A stretch of DNA of 64,000 nucleotides from an uncultured Oscillibacter sp. (GCA_947365245.1 CANAWG010000001.1:62001-126000), one strand, 5' to 3'; positions 19,247 through 33,477 are shown, counted from the first letter of the stretch. A program made the numbers and translations. Notes: generated by a model not told the origin, from the sequence alone.

Positions 19247-19275
19247 TTGCCTCTCCCGCGGATTTGGGTTAAAAT
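19247..19275 (+). promoter_or_regulatory. Promoter of carAB
   Basis: TTGCCT, 17 bases, TAAAAT, with about 32 bases to the likely transcript start and ATG at 19315. I see no PyrR-type attenuator or arginine box in the short leader. The 18944-19314 gap holds only this and the divergent kinase promoter. Confidence 0.6.
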
Positions 19276-19314
19276 CGGACGGAACAAAGGGAAGAGAAAG
19301 GCGGGATTCAACTG

Positions 19315-20420
19315 ATGAAGGCAACCTTGATTCTGGCCAACGGCAGCGTCTTCCGGGGGAGGAGCATCGGCGCCGCGGCGGAGTGCGTGTGCGAGCTGGT
19401 CTTCAACACCTCCATGACAGGCTACCAGGAAATTCTGACCGACCCGTCCTACGCGGGGCAGGGCATTGTCATGAGCTATCCCCTCATCGGCAACTACGGC
19501 GTCAACCACGAGGACAGCGAGTCCCAGCGGCCCTGGGCCTCGGCGCTCATCGTCCGGCACCTGGCCCCCCGGGGCAGCAATTTCCGCTGCGAGGGCGATC
19601 TGGACGCCTATTTAAAAGAATACGGCATCACCGGGATCGAGGGCGTGGACACCCGCGCGCTGACCCGCATTCTCCGCAGTCAGGGGACCATGAACGGCAT
19701 GATCACCTGTGCGGAGCATTTTCATGTGGAGGACTGTCTTGCCCGCATCCGCGCCTACCGGGTGGAGGGCACCGTGGAGAAAGTCACCCGTTCCGTCCCC
19801 CAAGTGTACCCCGCCGTGACGGAGCAGCGGCTGCGGGTGGCGCTGATGGACTACGGCGTCAAGCAGAACATGATCCGCTGCCTCCAGGACCGGGGCTGCC
19901 AGGTGACGGTCTACCCCGCCCACACCCCCGCCAGCACCATTCTGGAGGGCGGCTTTGACGGCGTGATGCTCTCCAACGGCCCCGGGGACCCGGCGGACAA
20001 CCGGGAGATCATCCGGGAGGTCCGGGCCCTGTACGAGAGCGGCATCCCCCTCTTCGCCGTGTGCCTGGGACACCAGCTGCTGGCCCTGGCCACCGGGGCC
20101 GCTACGCGGAAGATGACCTTCGGCCACCGGGGCGGCAACCACCCCGTCCGGGACGTGGCCGCCGGCCGGGCCTACATCACCAGCCAGAACCACGGCTATG
20201 TGGTGACCCGCGACAGCGTGGACCCGGCCGTGGCGGAGATCTCCCACGTGAACGTCAACGAGGGCAGCGTGGAGGGCCTGCGGTATAAGCGCCCCGACTG
20301 CTTCACCGTCCAGTTCCACCCGGAGGCCGCCCCCGGCCCCCGGGACACGGAGAACCTGTTTGACCGCTTCGTGGAGATGATGCTCCATCCCGCGGTCCGG
20401 AAGAGAGGAGGCGCACGGTA

Positions 20421-20421
<1 letters not shown>
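19315..20421 (+). CDS. carA: Carbamoyl-phosphate synthase small subunit
   Basis: A 368-residue glutamine amidotransferase subunit that supplies ammonia to CarB for arginine and pyrimidine synthesis. The N-terminal domain begins with the typical [13 protein letters not shown] and [14 protein letters not shown]. The class-I amidotransferase domain has [11 protein letters not shown], the nucleophile in [14 protein letters not shown] (Cys about residue 251) and the His-Glu pair in [11 protein letters not shown]. The stop overlaps the carB start as TAATG. Confidence 0.97.
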
Positions 20422-23717
<3,296 letters not shown>

Positions 23718-23720
23718 AAG

Positions 23721-23763
23721 AAAAACCACCGGCGGATACGCTGTATCCGCCGGTGGTTTTTTG
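23721..23763 (+). terminator. Terminator after carB
   Basis: An 18-bp stem (AAAACCACCGGCGGATAC and its complement), a three-base loop and a T run. It also serves the convergent small gene at 23785. Confidence 0.9.
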
Positions 23764-23784
23764 TCTCTTTCCAACAAAGCGCCC

Positions 23785-24039
23785 TCATACCTCCTGCCCG
23801 TTCAGCCAGTCCTCCACCACATCCCGGGCCGCGGCGGGCGTGACGGCGCCATGGGCCATCGTTCCCAACAGGGACTGGATCTGTCTCTGGGAGCTGGTGA
23901 TGTCCGAAACCGTCTCCCTCTCGTCCCCATAACAGACCTGGAGGCCGTAGCGCTCCACTTCCGCCGCCTCCTCCACCACCAGGTAATAGGACACCGCCGC
24001 CCCGCGGCACTCCGACCGGCCAAACCAAATTCTCCGCAC
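23785..24039 (-). CDS. Small DUF6514-like protein
   Basis: An 84-residue protein, MRRIWFGRSECRGAAVSYYL at the start, with a middle YGLQVCYGDERETVSDITSS and an amphipathic C-terminal helix ending in DWLNGQEV. This is the pattern I recall for clostridial DUF6514 (a YYLVVEE strand, then GLxV..G.E...V.DIT). Function is unknown. The start codon is GTG, preceded by GGGAGG at seven bases. The mRNA leader contains a long inverted repeat at 24072-24145. Confidence 0.7.
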   Translation of the reverse strand: MRRIWFGRSECRGAAVSYYLVVEEAAEVERYGLQVCYGDERETVSDITSSQRQIQSLLGTMAHGAVTPAAARDVVEDWLNGQEV

Positions 24040-24071
24040 ACAAGGGCCTCCCTATTCAAAAATGCGGCCCC

Positions 24072-24145
24072 GCTTGAAGAATGCGAAATACGCGGCGGTC
24101 AACGGTCAGCGGACGCGGTTCCAGGTATTTCGGTATGCTTCAAGC
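24072..24145 (-). promoter_or_regulatory. Long stem-loop in the leader of the DUF6514-like gene
   Basis: GCTTGAAGAATGCGAAATAC at 24072-24091 is an imperfect inverted copy of 24125-24145 (GCTTGAAG..AT..CGAAATAC on the other strand). It lies between the -10 box at 24163-24158 and the GTG start, so the transcript should fold into a stem of about 18 pairs. No known riboswitch class is recognised. Confidence 0.55.
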
Positions 24146-24157
24146 AGGGTCGCTGCG

Positions 24158-24166
24158 AGTATATCA
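24158..24166 (-). promoter_or_regulatory. Extended -10 promoter of the DUF6514-like gene
   Basis: TGATATACT on the minus strand is a TGn-TATACT extended -10. A TTGACA lies upstream but with a 22-base spacer, so the extended -10 may carry the promoter. Confidence 0.45.
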
Positions 24167-24263
24167 CGATTTGGCTGTCGATTTTTGTCAAATTCTGTCG
24201 ATCCCGGAAGTTTTTGGAAGCGGGCGGGGTGAACCGCGGGCTGATCTCCATTGACAAACCGTG

Positions 24264-24869
24264 TCAGCCGGGCTGTTCGTCCCACTCTCTCAGCAGCGAC
24301 TCCAGCTCCTCCCGGCTGTAGAGCAGGTTCAGCGCCTCCAAAAGGCCGTTGGCGGTCAGGTGCTCCGGCAGGTCCAGCCGCCGCAGCAGCGCCTGCCGCC
24401 GACTGGCGCTGTTCTCTCCGCCGGAGAGACCCAGCTCCACCAGGTCCGCCTTGGTCAATTCCCCCTTGGCGGGCGTCTCCTCCGCCTCGTCCAGGAACGT
24501 CGCCCCCGCCCGGCGGAGGGCCTCCAGCAGCGCCTGGGGGCGCATTCCCTCCACCCCCAGCTTGCCCTCCCTGCCGGGATGGCGCTTGCGGCGCTCCTTG
24601 CCCGGGACGTCCGGAATGTAGGCCTGCTTCACCCGGTCCCGAGGCAGGGCGCCCTTGAGATAATTTCGGATGACGAAGCCCGCGCCGTCGCTGTCCGTCA
24701 GGACGATCAGCCCCTGTTTTTCCGCCAGGCGGCGGAGAAAGGCCAGCTTCTCCCGGTCGTTGAACACGGCAAAGCCCCCCAGGGTGACGATGGCGGCGTC
24801 CACCGTCTGGGAGAGGGTGTTCTTGTCGTAGCGGCCCTCCACCACGATGACCTCCTTGATCCGCTTCAT
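24264..24869 (-). CDS. rnmV: Ribonuclease M5 (TOPRIM, DUF4093)
   Basis: A 201-residue protein. The TOPRIM domain begins KRIKEVIVVEGRYDKNTL (with the EGxxD glutamate) and includes LTDSDGAGFVIRNYL near residue 57. The C-terminal DUF4093 part includes LTKADLVELGLSGGENSASRR. RNase M5 completes 5S rRNA maturation in Firmicutes. The ATG at 24869 overlaps the holA stop as ATGA; the frame is open much further upstream, but that is holA's shadow. Confidence 0.88.
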   Translation of the reverse strand: MKRIKEVIVVEGRYDKNTLSQTVDAAIVTLGGFAVFNDREKLAFLRRLAEKQGLIVLTDSDGAGFVIRNYLKGALPRDRVKQAYIPDVPGKERRKRHPGREGKLGVEGMRPQALLEALRRAGATFLDEAEETPAKGELTKADLVELGLSGGENSASRRQALLRRLDLPEHLTANGLLEALNLLYSREELESLLREWDEQPG

Positions 24870-25921
24870 CTCCGCGCCGCCTCCAGACGCACCAGCAGCA
24901 GCTTCAGCTCTCCCGCCGGGTCGATGCCCGTCTCGCTCTTCATCCGGCGGTCCAGAGTCTGGCACATCCGCACCGCGTCGGCGCACCACTTGGCCGTGCC
25001 CCGCCGGGCGGCGGTCAGCAGGCGGTTCGCCTGGAAATCCGAGTCCATTCCCCACAGCTCCATGAGCCAGTACTTGTCCCGTCCCCCGTCGATGGCCAGC
25101 CGGGCAGTGTAGATCCGCCGCAGCTGCCACCCCAGGGACGCCAGAATCGCAATGGGCTCCGTCTGCATCTTCAAGAGATTTTCCAGGATGGACGCCGCCT
25201 GTCCAAACTGCCCCTGGAGCACCGCGTCGGCCAGGCGGAACACCTCCGCCGACAGCACCGGGGTCGCCACGGCGTCAATGTCCCGCTGGGTGACGGAGGG
25301 ACCCTTGGCGTAGGCGGCGATCTTGGCAATCTCCGGCACCAGGCCCGTCATCAGCCCCCCGCAGGTGAAGATCAGCTGCTCCGCCGTCCGGCGGTCAATG
25401 TCCTTTCCCAGGGCCCGGAAGCGGCGGGCGATCCACGACTCCAGATCGCGGCTGTCAACGGGGCGGAACTCCACTGTCTCCACATGGGCGCCGATGGCCC
25501 CGCACAGCTTCTTCATGGTCCTGTTGGGCTTGTACTCCACCGTGTCGTACACAAACACCATGCAGCAGTATGGCGGGATATCCTCCAGCAGGGCAATGAG
25601 CTTTTCCCGCTCCCCCTCACTCAGCTTGAAGAGGTCCAGGTCCACCGCCGCCACCAGCGTCCGCTCCGCCATCATGGGCATGGCCTCCGCCATCTCCGCC
25701 AGGGCCTGGACGTCCACGTCCTTCCCCTCCACCCGGTGGTAGTTGAACGCCTCAAATCCGTCGGGGACCAGCTTTTTCCGCACCTGCTCCAGGTAGTACT
25801 CCCGCAGGTAGCTCTCCTCGCCGTAAAAAATGTAGGCTCCGCCCAGGGTCCCCGCGGAGAGATCCTGTTTCAGCTTTTGAAGCCCCTTGCTCTCGCCGGC
25901 GGACTTTTTTCCGTAAGCCAT
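24866..25921 (-). CDS. holA: DNA polymerase III delta subunit
   Basis: A 351-residue clamp-loader subunit that opens the sliding clamp. Diagnostic segments are YIFYGEESYLREYYLEQVRK near residue 27, LKQDLSAGTLGGAY before it, and the C-terminal LASLGWQLRRIYTARL and AKWCADAVRMCQTLDRRMKS. I chose the ATG at 25921 (MAYGKKSAGE) because GGGAGAG precedes it at a good distance. The gene couples to rnmV by ATGA. Confidence 0.93.
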   Translation of the reverse strand: MAYGKKSAGESKGLQKLKQDLSAGTLGGAYIFYGEESYLREYYLEQVRKKLVPDGFEAFNYHRVEGKDVDVQALAEMAEAMPMMAERTLVAAVDLDLFKLSEGEREKLIALLEDIPPYCCMVFVYDTVEYKPNRTMKKLCGAIGAHVETVEFRPVDSRDLESWIARRFRALGKDIDRRTAEQLIFTCGGLMTGLVPEIAKIAAYAKGPSVTQRDIDAVATPVLSAEVFRLADAVLQGQFGQAASILENLLKMQTEPIAILASLGWQLRRIYTARLAIDGGRDKYWLMELWGMDSDFQANRLLTAARRGTAKWCADAVRMCQTLDRRMKSETGIDPAGELKLLLVRLEAARR

Positions 25922-26039
25922 GGTCGACTCTCCCGATTCCGTAATAGTCGGACGGCTCCCCGGGGCCTGTCCGTCCGCGGCTCCCCCCATTCCCCCGGTG
26001 GGAAAAAGGGGGGACGCCAGTCCCCCCCAACGAAACGCG

Positions 26040-26378
26040 TCAGCCCGGCGGCCAGGTCATATCCCGGCCGGAGAGCACGTGGAAGTGCAGATGGGGCACG
26101 CTCTGGCCCGCCTGCTCACCGATGTTGGACACCACCCGGTAGCTCTCAATGCCCATCTCCGCCGTGATCTTGGCGATGACCTCGAAGATGTGGGCCACCA
26201 CCGCGCTGTTTCCGGCGTTCACGCCGGAGACGGAGGCGATGTGCTCCCTGGGGATCACCAGAAAATGGGTGGGCGCCTGGGGGGCGATGTCGTGGAAAGC
26301 ATAGCACAGCTCGTCCTCGTAGACCTTGCTGCTGGGGATCTCGCCGGCGGCGATTTTGCAGAATAGGCAGTCAGACAT
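26040..26378 (-). CDS. HIT-family nucleotide hydrolase
   Basis: A 112-residue protein of the Hint/PKCI type. The N-terminal zinc pair C4-x2-C7 (CLFCKIAAGEIPS) and the histidine triad H96-x-H98-x-H100 (VPHLHFHVLSG) are intact. Such proteins hydrolyse adenosine phosphoramidates and other nucleotidyl compounds. It follows a DUF4250 gene in a run with the cupin and alaS genes, and probably shares their transcript. Confidence 0.93.
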   Translation of the reverse strand: MSDCLFCKIAAGEIPSSKVYEDELCYAFHDIAPQAPTHFLVIPREHIASVSGVNAGNSAVVAHIFEVIAKITAEMGIESYRVVSNIGEQAGQSVPHLHFHVLSGRDMTWPPG

Positions 26379-26400
26379 GGAAGTTCCTCCTCTCACTCGT

Positions 26401-26577
26401 TCAGACGAATTGGTTTTGATCCGGGTCATACCGGTAATCCAGGGATTCCAGCGTCCGCCGCAGCCGGGACTCGTCGGCGTCCAGGGCGGCGCACAGCTCG
26501 CCGAGGCCGCCGTACTCGTCCCGCAGCTTCGTATTCACGACGCTCAGCAGGATATAGGGGTCTTTCGGCAGCGTCAT
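26401..26577 (-). CDS. DUF4250 small protein
   Basis: A 58-residue protein, LPKDPYILLSVVNTKLRDEY near its start and YRYDPDQNQF at its end, the signature of clostridial DUF4250. The sequence suggests a small winged-helix-like fold, but the function is unknown. Its ATG overlaps the cupin stop as ATGA, so the two are coupled. Confidence 0.85.
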   Translation of the reverse strand: MTLPKDPYILLSVVNTKLRDEYGGLGELCAALDADESRLRRTLESLDYRYDPDQNQFV

Positions 26578-26912
26578 TGCTCCGGCACCACGGCGAAGAA
26601 CGTCAGGTCCTCCCCGCCCTCCGGGCTGTCGTTGATGAGGCTGTGTTCGTGGCCCTTGGGGCAGTAGTGGCAGGACCCCGGCCCCAGGGGCTCGTACACC
26701 CCGTCGCACAGCACCCTGCCGGCGCCGGAGAGAATGTAGATGATCTCACTGCTGGTCTCGTGGGTGTGGAGGCCGATGGAGGCCCCGGGCGCCAGCGTGC
26801 CCCGCATGATCTTCCCCAGCGCGTCCGTGTACATCCTGGCGGAGACCTCTTTCTCGCCGCCCCGCATGCGGGGGATGACGGTGGTCTCCATCTTGTCAAA
26901 CTCAATCAGCAT
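26574..26912 (-). CDS. Small cupin-domain protein
   Basis: A 112-residue single-cupin protein. The metal-binding motif GLHTHETSSEIIYILSGAG lies near residue 48, with two histidines and a glutamate. The second motif GSCHYCPKGHEHSLIND follows with further histidines. Such stand-alone cupins often bind small metabolites or act as sensors or isomerases; the substrate is not evident. It lies 43 bases after alaS and overlaps DUF4250. Confidence 0.85.
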   Translation of the reverse strand: MLIEFDKMETTVIPRMRGGEKEVSARMYTDALGKIMRGTLAPGASIGLHTHETSSEIIYILSGAGRVLCDGVYEPLGPGSCHYCPKGHEHSLINDSPEGGEDLTFFAVVPEQ

Positions 26913-26955
26913 CTCCTGTCTCCTCCTCTGGCCTTCTCCCGTCCGTCCCGGGCAC

Positions 26956-29601
<2,646 letters not shown>

Positions 29602-29639
29602 AAGTTCTCTCCTCCTAAAGTCGATGGTCTGCTGCAACG

Positions 29640-29881
29640 AAAAAAGCCCCGCCCCATAGATAGGGGCGAAGGCCTGCTCCGCGGTACCACCCTAAATTAT
29701 CCCCCGGTAAGACAGGGGGACATCTCAAGCCATCCTGTAACGGGGATGAGCCGGCCCGCTCCTTGCGGGACGCTCCAAAGTGGCTGCCTCACGGCCTGGG
29801 CTGAGGGCTCGCACCATCTCCCTCTCGCTGAGAGCCGGTTTCGCAAGGCTGGCTTTTTCACGGCGTCTTTTCCTAATGAAC
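29640..29881 (-). promoter_or_regulatory. T-box riboswitch leader of alaS
   Basis: The leader on the minus strand contains the universal T-box sequence AGGGTGGTACCGCG (29693-29680) of the antiterminator. It then has a competing terminator stem (GCCCC/GGGGC region, 29673-29646) followed by a T run at 29645-29640. An upstream stem I of about 90 bases contains the purine-rich AGAGGGAGATGGTGCGAGCC block. Uncharged tRNA-Ala should stabilise the antiterminator and switch alaS on. I did not fix the specifier codon with certainty. Confidence 0.93.
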
Positions 29882-29887
29882 AGTGCC

Positions 29888-29915
29888 ATTATATCCTTTC
29901 CTGGGGATTTGTCAA
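29888..29915 (-). promoter_or_regulatory. Promoter of the T-box-alaS transcript
   Basis: TTGACA, 16 bases, TATAAT on the minus strand. The -35 box overlaps the stop region of the small gene at 29912-30130. Confidence 0.85.
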
Positions 29916-30130
29916 GAATCTTCCGCCTCTTTTTTTGCCGCTTTTTTGTAGGCCTCCGCCGCTTTTTTGGCCTTTTGCCGCCGTTTAATCAAAACGCACT
30001 CCCCCGTCCGGACGCACTCCCCGCAGCCGATGCAGGGGGTGGCGTCGTACTTCTTGTCATACAAAATCGCGCACAGCACCCCGGGCACCGCCAAAACCGC
30101 GATCAAAAAGAGCCATCCATACCACGCCAT
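29912..30130 (-). CDS. Small membrane protein with a CxxCxxC motif
   Basis: A 72-residue protein. Residues 5-27 form one membrane helix (GWLFLIAVLAVPGVLCAILYD). A cytoplasmic stretch with CIGCGECVRTGECV (four cysteines as C-x2-C-x2-C-x5-C) follows, and then a strongly basic lysine- and alanine-rich tail. The cysteine pattern resembles half of a ferredoxin-type iron-sulfur site or a small zinc site. I do not recognise a named family. GGGAGGAG lies upstream of the ATG. Confidence 0.65.
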   Translation of the reverse strand: MAWYGWLFLIAVLAVPGVLCAILYDKKYDATPCIGCGECVRTGECVLIKRRQKAKKAAEAYKKAAKKEAEDS

Positions 30131-30297
30131 CGTCTCCGCTCCTCCCGTCGTTCAAAACTTCCCCGCCGCTCTTTTGACATCATACCGCCTTTTGGGCAAA
30201 AGGTCAAGGAAATCGGAGGCCGCGGGACAAGAGCGCCGGTCCCCGGGGGACCGGCGCCCTTTCGTATCCATGCGCGCCCGCGGGGGGCCGCGGCGGA

Positions 30298-31413
30298 TCA
30301 GAGATAGGGGTGCTTGTAGGGGGCGGGCTCCGGGCCGCAGTAGAGGCCGTAGGCGTCGCAGATCCAGTACGTCCCGTTCACATTCACCCGGCACCACTGG
30401 TGGTCGTACTGGTTCTCGTTGACGTGCTCATAATGGATGCCCAGCATATTCAGGCACAGGCCCGTGGCCCTGGTGCAGCCGGCGCAGGAGGCCGCCCCCA
30501 GGACGAAGTAGCCGTAGGGGTCGTTGTAGTGGGGCGTCTCCATGGAGTAGTCCATGCCGCTTTCAAACATGGCCCGCAGTGCCGCGGCGACGCCCCGGAG
30601 CTGCTCCTCCCGGCTCAGGCGGGCCAGGGGGGTGACCACCTTCAGCGCGGCCTGGTAGGCCTGGGCCATCTCCTCGTCGCTGGCCTTGCGCCGCAGGCTC
30701 TTCAGGTTGGCCAGCTCATTCAGGGGCACCGGCTCAAAGGGGGCCTCTTTCAAATTGACCGCCTTGCGCAAAGAGGGGTCCAGCGCCCGCCCCACCAACG
30801 CCGCCGCGGCCCCCCGGGAGAGGCCCTGGTCCGGGGTAAAGGTGCCCTTGGCGTCGTTGCCGGTGAGGATGCCCGCCCGGTAGAGCTCGTACACCGCCTG
30901 GGCGTTGGCGTCGCCGGAGGCCAGGTCGGGAATGGCGTTGTCCTCTACGCTGCCGATGGCCTTCAGCGCGGACTCCGGCATGGAGACCCAGAGGGCGTTG
31001 GCGAACAGGATGCGGCTGACGGGACGGTCGCAGGCCTCCGCCGAGAGGCCCTCAAAGTCCATGAGATCGTGCTTTTCGGCGTAGCGCAGGTAGGGCTCGT
31101 ACCAGGGGTCTCCCGTCTGCGTCGGCAGGGACGGGGCGTCCTTGCAGAAATGGTCGTGGATGCGGCAGGCCATGACGATGGCCTGGGCCAGGGTGACGCC
31201 GCCCTCCGTGTCGAAGTAGTCCGCCCGCCTGCCCCCCATGATGCCGTACTCATAGGCGACTTTTACATTGCCGGCGCACCAGGTGTCGGCGGTGACGTCG
31301 GTGAACTGGCCCTCGGTGTAGGTGTTGACTCTCCCGTCTCCGGCGGCCAGGGCCGGAAGACTCAGCTGGGCCGCCAGCAGGGCGGCAAGCAGCAGCGCGC
31401 TCCATTTTCTCAT
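30298..31413 (-). CDS. Secreted SLH-domain protein with transglutaminase-like domain
   Basis: A 371-residue exported protein. Residues 1-24 are a signal peptide ending LPALAAGDG. Up to three S-layer-homology repeats follow (about 35-215, with FTDVTADTWCAGNVKVAYEYGI and DANAQAVYELYRAGILTG-type segments), which would bind pyruvylated wall polymer. The C-terminal 120 residues look like a transglutaminase-like cysteine protease fold. A cysteine lies in SCAGCTRATGLCLNMLGI, a histidine in HQWCRVNVNGTYWICDAYG, and an aspartate after it. It may cleave or crosslink peptides at the cell surface. The neighbouring genes do not give the role. Confidence 0.82.
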   Translation of the reverse strand: MRKWSALLLAALLAAQLSLPALAAGDGRVNTYTEGQFTDVTADTWCAGNVKVAYEYGIMGGRRADYFDTEGGVTLAQAIVMACRIHDHFCKDAPSLPTQTGDPWYEPYLRYAEKHDLMDFEGLSAEACDRPVSRILFANALWVSMPESALKAIGSVEDNAIPDLASGDANAQAVYELYRAGILTGNDAKGTFTPDQGLSRGAAAALVGRALDPSLRKAVNLKEAPFEPVPLNELANLKSLRRKASDEEMAQAYQAALKVVTPLARLSREEQLRGVAAALRAMFESGMDYSMETPHYNDPYGYFVLGAASCAGCTRATGLCLNMLGIHYEHVNENQYDHQWCRVNVNGTYWICDAYGLYCGPEPAPYKHPYL

Positions 31414-31592
31414 GGCGAAATCCCTCCCATTTCCATCAGTTTACGCCCCGGGGCGGGGGTTGTCAAGATGCCCGGCGCATAGGGAGAGGCGTTCCAGCCG
31501 TCCATCCGCCGCCCACCCGTGCTCCGGGGGATTCCCGGCGTTCCGGCGGAGAGAGCCAATCCCCTGGGCCGGAAGCGGGTCCCCCCCCAGTC

Positions 31593-31616
31593 AAAAGAGG
31601 CCGCTTTCGCGGCCTC
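31593..31616 (-). terminator. Terminator after the 146-residue hypothetical gene
   Basis: GAGGCCGC/GCGGCCTC with a four-base loop, then TTTT on the minus strand. The remaining bases 31414-31592 hold nothing I can support. Confidence 0.65.
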
Positions 31617-31628
31617 CTCTCTGCGCCG

Positions 31629-32069
31629 TCACTCCTCCTGCCACAGCGGCCCCTCCCCCGGGGGCGTCAGCAGCAGCCGCAGCCCCAGCAGGGGCAGCAG
31701 CTCCTCCGGCGGCTCCGGCAGGGGCGGCAGGGGGAGCTCCTGGGGCTCGATCACTCCCCCGTCGGGCCGGGGCAGGCTCCGCTGGACGCACAGCACCGGC
31801 TCTGCCAGGCTGGAGAGGGTCAAACTGTCCCGGGGGGACAGCCCCCAGGTGATCACCGTCTCCGCCCGGACCGGCGGCGGGCCGTCCCCCGGGAGCAGCA
31901 AGATCCGGCAGGACACCTCCGCCCGCCCCAGGGCCGCCCGGCCCCGCCGGGTCAGGGCCAGCAAATCCCAGGCCCGCCCCGCCAGCCCCGCCGGGGACTC
32001 CGCCCCCAGAACGCCCGGGGGCAGCCACTTCAGCCACGGAGCCGGGCAGTCGAAAATCGCTCCCTCCAT
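31629..32069 (-). CDS. Hypothetical protein
   Basis: A 146-residue protein starting MEGAIFDCPAPWLKWLPPGV. It is rich in Pro, Leu and Arg with a middle of beta type (TVITWGLSPRDSLTLSSLAEPVLCVQ) and a proline-rich stretch PPLPEPPEELLPLLGLRLLL near the end. No family is recognised. GGGAGGTGG before the ATG and a terminator behind it support a real gene. It lacks a signal peptide and membrane segment. Confidence 0.6.
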   Translation of the reverse strand: MEGAIFDCPAPWLKWLPPGVLGAESPAGLAGRAWDLLALTRRGRAALGRAEVSCRILLLPGDGPPPVRAETVITWGLSPRDSLTLSSLAEPVLCVQRSLPRPDGGVIEPQELPLPPLPEPPEELLPLLGLRLLLTPPGEGPLWQEE

Positions 32070-32172
32070 GAAACCACCTCCCGGGTAGTATGGCTGGGGG
32101 CAAAAAATTTTACTCGTTTTTCCTCCGGAAACGTGGTATACTGTCTCTCGACCAACAGGGGGAGGTGCGGAC

Positions 32173-32697
32173 GTGGATTTCTGGGGCCATCTGAAAACCG
32201 TGAATCACCACCGGGCGCTGGTGCGGAAATACTGCTTCCGGCTGGGGCTGTACTGGCAGGGGCTGACCCACGACCTCAGCAAGTACGCCCCCGTGGAGTT
32301 CTGGGCCGGGGTGAAGTACTTCCAGGGGGACCACAGCCCCAACGACGCCCAGCGCAAGGCCCGGGGGTACAGCGCCTCCTGGCTGCACCACAAGGGCCGC
32401 AACCGCCACCACTTCGAGTATTGGACGGACTACGGCCCCGAGGGCATCCAGGGCGTGGAGATGCCGGCGAAATACGTGGCGGAGATGTTCTGTGACCGCC
32501 TGGCCGCCAGCAAGGTCTACCGGGGGGCGGACTTCGACCCCGCCGACCCCTACCGCTTCTTTCTCCGGGGCCGGAACAAGCGCCTTTTGCTCCACCCCGC
32601 CACCTCCGCGGCGCTGGAGACCATCCTGGTAAAGCTCCGGGACGAGGGCGAGGACGCCGCCTTTGACTACATCCGGCGGGAGGTTCTGAAAAAATAG
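32173..32697 (+). CDS. DUF5662-like protein
   Basis: A 174-residue protein beginning FWGHLKTVNHHRALVRKYC. It has the histidine- and aspartate-rich segments THDLSKYAPVEF (about residue 36) and HHKGRNRHHFEYWTDY (about 73), and a late DRLAASKVY. This pattern matches what I know as DUF5662, which resembles an HD-type metal site; sometimes it is loosely annotated as catalase. Function is unknown. The start is GTG with GGAGGTG upstream. Confidence 0.72.
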   Translation: MDFWGHLKTVNHHRALVRKYCFRLGLYWQGLTHDLSKYAPVEFWAGVKYFQGDHSPNDAQRKARGYSASWLHHKGRNRHHFEYWTDYGPEGIQGVEMPAKYVAEMFCDRLAASKVYRGADFDPADPYRFFLRGRNKRLLLHPATSAALETILVKLRDEGEDAAFDYIRREVLKK

Positions 32698-32700
32698 CCC

Positions 32701-32729
32701 TTGACAGCGGGACGCGGGCGTGGTATTTT
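32701..32729 (+). promoter_or_regulatory. Promoter of the TetR-MFS pair
   Basis: TTGACA, 17 bases, TATTTT with an upstream TG (extended -10), directly followed by the palindromic operator. Confidence 0.75.
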
Positions 32730-32731
32730 AT

Positions 32732-32752
32732 AAACAGACCATCGGTCTGTTT
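32732..32752 (+). promoter_or_regulatory. Palindromic operator in front of the TetR gene
   Basis: Two perfect half-sites AAACAGACC and GGTCTGTTT separated by three bases. It overlaps the start of transcription, so a bound repressor would block its own gene. Confidence 0.8.
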
Positions 32753-32769
32753 GAGAGGAGAGACGACCT

Positions 32770-33444
32770 TTGGGACGAAACAAATATCCGGAGGAGACCG
32801 TCCGAAAGATTCTGGACACGGCGGAGCGGCTGTTCATTGAAAAGGGCTACGACCGGGCCTCCCTCCAGGAGATCATTCAGGAGACGGGCCTTTCCAAGGG
32901 GGCCATCTACCACCATTTCGCCTCCAAGGAGGACATCCTCTACTCCGTCTGCGAGCGCATCGGCCGGCGGAACGGCGAGATCCTCTCAAAGGTCCGGGAC
33001 GCCCCCGGCCTGAGCGGCCTGGAGAAGCTGCGGACCATCTTCAAGGTCTCCATGCAGCCGGAGCGGCAGGCCAAGATGTTCTGCATGATGCCCTATCTGC
33101 TGGACAACGCCAAGTTTCTCGCCACGGAGATGCAGAGCATCTTCGCCGAGGTGGCGCCCCGCTTCATTGAGCCCATCATCCGCCAGGGCCTGGCGGACGG
33201 CTCCATCCGCACGGACCACCCCAGGGAGCTGGCGGAGGCCATGATGCTCCTCTCGGACATCTGGATCAACCCCATCGTCCGCCCCACCACGCCGGAGGAG
33301 ATCCGGGCCCGGTGCGCCCTGTACAACCGCCTCTTCACGGCCTTCGGCATCACGGACCTGATCGATGAGGAAATTGTCGGCACCCTGCTGGGCTATGCGG
33401 AACTGGCCCGCCATCCGTCCCCGGACGAGGGGGAAAACGGCTGA
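32770..33444 (+). CDS. TetR/AcrR-family regulator (autoregulated)
   Basis: A 224-residue repressor. The N-terminal HTH region is EETVRKILDTAERLFIEKGY followed by SLQEIIQETGLSKGAIYHHF, the classic TetR recognition helix. A C-terminal ligand-binding helical domain follows. The start codon is TTG, with GAGGAGAG before it. Its own promoter overlaps a palindrome, and a related palindrome lies in front of the next gene, an MFS exporter. The pair looks like a drug- or metabolite-responsive export switch. Confidence 0.9.
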   Translation: MGRNKYPEETVRKILDTAERLFIEKGYDRASLQEIIQETGLSKGAIYHHFASKEDILYSVCERIGRRNGEILSKVRDAPGLSGLEKLRTIFKVSMQPERQAKMFCMMPYLLDNAKFLATEMQSIFAEVAPRFIEPIIRQGLADGSIRTDHPRELAEAMMLLSDIWINPIVRPTTPEEIRARCALYNRLFTAFGITDLIDEEIVGTLLGYAELARHPSPDEGENG

Positions 33445-33447
33445 GGA

Positions 33448-33477
33448 GAAACTGCCGCGCGCGGGCGGTTTCTTTTT
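33448..33477 (+). terminator. Terminator between the TetR and MFS genes
   Basis: GAAACTGCC with GGCGGTTTC around a GC loop, followed by TCTTTTT. It probably limits read-through, so the MFS gene may need its own promoter next to the second palindrome. Confidence 0.65.
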
